NCBI GenBank assembly: GCA_937880705.1
Contig: CALGRZ010000138.1
Location: forward strand, 1-23,130
Length of the DNA: 23,130 bases
DNA from: an uncultured Alistipes sp.
GTDB lineage: Bacteria > Bacteroidota > Bacteroidia > Bacteroidales > Rikenellaceae
Direction of reading: 5' to 3'
Below, one piece after another: positions 21,872 through 23,130 of this stretch. The notes beneath the pieces are model-generated. The model worked only from the letters and a program-made list of their open reading frames with translations. It searched no databases and had not been told where the DNA came from. The translations under genes and the position numbers were made by a program. Numbering within the stretch: position 1 is the first letter of the stretch; every line of letters starts with the position of its first letter.

Positions 21872-23130
21872 TTACTTCTTCTCCATCTGTGCCTTCAACT
21901 CAGCCAGACCTGCGATATCGCCCAGAGTAGTCTTCTCTACCGAAGCGTTGATCTTCTTAACGGTCGACTTGGTTGCATCGGCAGCAGCACGACGCTCAGC
22001 CTTCTCGGCAGCAGCCTCGGCGCGCTTTGCCTCCTCAAAGATACGGCTGTGAGAGAGGGTGATGCGCTTGGTAGCCTTCGAGAACTCGAGAACCTTGAAG
22101 TCAGCCTTGTCGCCGGCCTTCAGGGTAGTGCCATCCTCCTTAACGAGGTGACGTGCGGGGCAGAAGCCCTCGATGTTCTCGCCAAGTGATACGATTGCGC
22201 CCTTCTCGGTGAGCTCGGTGATAGTACCCTCGTGGATGCTATCTACGCCATACTGGCTCTCGAAGCTGTTCCAGGGGTTCTCCTCAAGCTGCTTGTGACC
22301 CAGTGACAGACGGCGGTTGTCCTTGTTGATCTCAAGAACTACAACCTCCAACTCGGCACCAATCTGGGTGAACTCGCTGGGGTGCTTAACCTTCTTGGTC
22401 CAAGAGAGGTCAGAGATGTGTACAAGACCCTCGATGCCGTCCTCGATCTCTACGAAGACACCGAAGTTAGAGAAGTTGCGTACACGAGCGGTGCACTTTG
22501 TGCCTGCGGGGTACTTCTTCTCGATCTCGGCCCAGGGGTCGGGAGTGAGCTGCTTAACGCCAAGAGCCATCTTGCGCTCCTCGCGATCCAGAGTAAGGAT
22601 CACAGCCTCGATCTCGTCGCCTACAGTCATGAACTCCTGTGCAGAGCGCAGGGGCTGGCTCCAAGACATCTCCGAAACGTGGATAAGACCCTCAACGCCG
22701 GGAGCGATCTCAACGAATGCGCCGTAGTCGGTAACGACAACAACCTTACCCTTAACCTTGTCACCTACCTTAAGCTCGGCATCGAGTGCCTCCCAGGGGT
22801 GTGCGGTGAGCTGCTTAAGACCCAGAGCGATACGCTTCTTGGTCTCGTCGAAGTCGAGGATAACAACCTGAAGCTTCTGATCCAGGGCAACAACCTCCTC
22901 GGGGTTGTTTACGCGACCCCATGAGAGGTCGGTGATGTGGATAAGACCGTCAACGCCACCCAGGTCGATGAATACACCGTACGAGGTGATGTTCTTAACA
23001 GTACCCTCAAGGATCTGACCCTTCTCGAGCTTCGACATGATGATCTGCTTCTGTGCCTCGAGCTCGGCCTCAATAAGAGCCTTGTGCGATACAACTACGT
23101 TGCGGAACTCCTGGTTGATCTTAACAACCT
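21872..23130 (-). CDS. rpsA: 30S ribosomal protein S1, C-terminal part
   Basis: The gene enters from the right edge; the last 418 or so residues are visible and the frame stays open to the window end, so the ATG at 23038 is internal, not the start. Upstream of it the sequence reads VVKINQEFRNVVVSHKALIE, the typical linker into the third S1 repeat. Four complete S1 (OB-fold) domains follow, each with a GxVxxxxxxGxFV-type strand, GLIH(I/V)S and an RIALGxKQL-like end; the last visible one is degenerate (GAIVSLGENIEGFCPARHL). The Ala/Glu/Lys-rich tail (EEAKRAEAAAEKAERRAA) ends in AELKAQMEKK. S1 binds mRNA on the small subunit and promotes initiation, which matters in Bacteroidota because most leaders lack Shine-Dalgarno sites. 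Convergent with the OmpA-family gene. Confidence 0.95.
   Translation of the reverse strand, partial: VVKINQEFRNVVVSHKALIEAELEAQKQIIMSKLEKGQILEGTVKNITSYGVFIDLGGVDGLIHITDLSWGRVNNPEEVVALDQKLQVVILDFDETKKRIALGLKQLTAHPWEALDAELKVGDKVKGKVVVVTDYGAFVEIAPGVEGLIHVSEMSWSQPLRSAQEFMTVGDEIEAVILTLDREERKMALGVKQLTPDPWAEIEKKYPAGTKCTARVRNFSNFGVFVEIEDGIEGLVHISDLSWTKKVKHPSEFTQIGAELEVVVLEINKDNRRLSLGHKQLEENPWNSFESQYGVDSIHEGTITELTEKGAIVSLGENIEGFCPARHLVKEDGTTLKAGDKADFKVLEFSKATKRITLSHSRIFEEAKRAEAAAEKAERRAAADATKSTVKKINASVEKTTLGDIAGLAELKAQMEKK

Overview
The window reads as chromosomal DNA of a Bacteroidota, most likely order Bacteroidales and possibly an Alistipes-like Rikenellaceae member. The evidence is: TAnnTTTG-type -7 promoter boxes with few Shine-Dalgarno sites; several lipoproteins with acidic residues right after the lipobox Cys, one clearly carrying an N-terminal BACON-like domain; an OmpA-family porin with a coiled-coil linker; a multi-domain ribosomal protein S1; B12-dependent ribonucleotide reductase; and futalosine-pathway menaquinone genes. 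The genus is inference from style, not proven here.

Layout. (1) 1-2338, plus strand: 3' end of formate-tetrahydrofolate ligase (fhs), futalosine hydrolase (mqnB), a 70-residue two-helix membrane protein and 1,4-dihydroxy-6-naphthoate synthase (mqnD). They are tightly packed and closed by a terminator that overlaps the next promoter. (2) 2490-4778: a large BACON-type lipoprotein, followed by a 46-bp perfect palindrome and a convergent small lipoprotein gene (minus strand, 4896-5411). (3) 5543-5723: a two-and-a-bit-copy tandem repeat of about 87 bp, each copy carrying a TATCTTTG box and two hairpins. (4) 5751-12161: a six-gene plus-strand operon with two tandem CaCA-type Ca2+/Na+ antiporters, a membrane zinc metallopeptidase, an SGNH hydrolase, an MBOAT O-acyltransferase and a PAP2 phosphatase, ending at a strong terminator. 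The SGNH and MBOAT genes overlap, as in polysaccharide O-acetylation modules. (5) 12427-14973: nrdJ. (6) 15465-17543 and 17748-19691: two paralogous lipoproteins, each with its own promoter and terminator. (7) 19953-21152: OmpA-family outer-membrane protein. (8) 21872-23130, minus strand: rpsA, entering from the right edge.

The most unusual content is non-coding. A repeat family occurs four times (15051-15246 and three adjoining copies in 21229-21788). Each copy has a left arm of 10-bp TAGGA-type units (from 3 to 19 units), a conserved core with AAATGTCGGCCGCGCTTA, and a right arm of about three inverted TCCTAT units ending in GACTGCGC. I do not recognise this family. The exact 10-bp phasing and opposed arms suggest a protein-binding or architectural element, or an REP-like intergenic repeat, rather than a gene. 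The 87-bp promoter/hairpin repeat upstream of the antiporter operon is a second candidate for an undescribed regulatory element.
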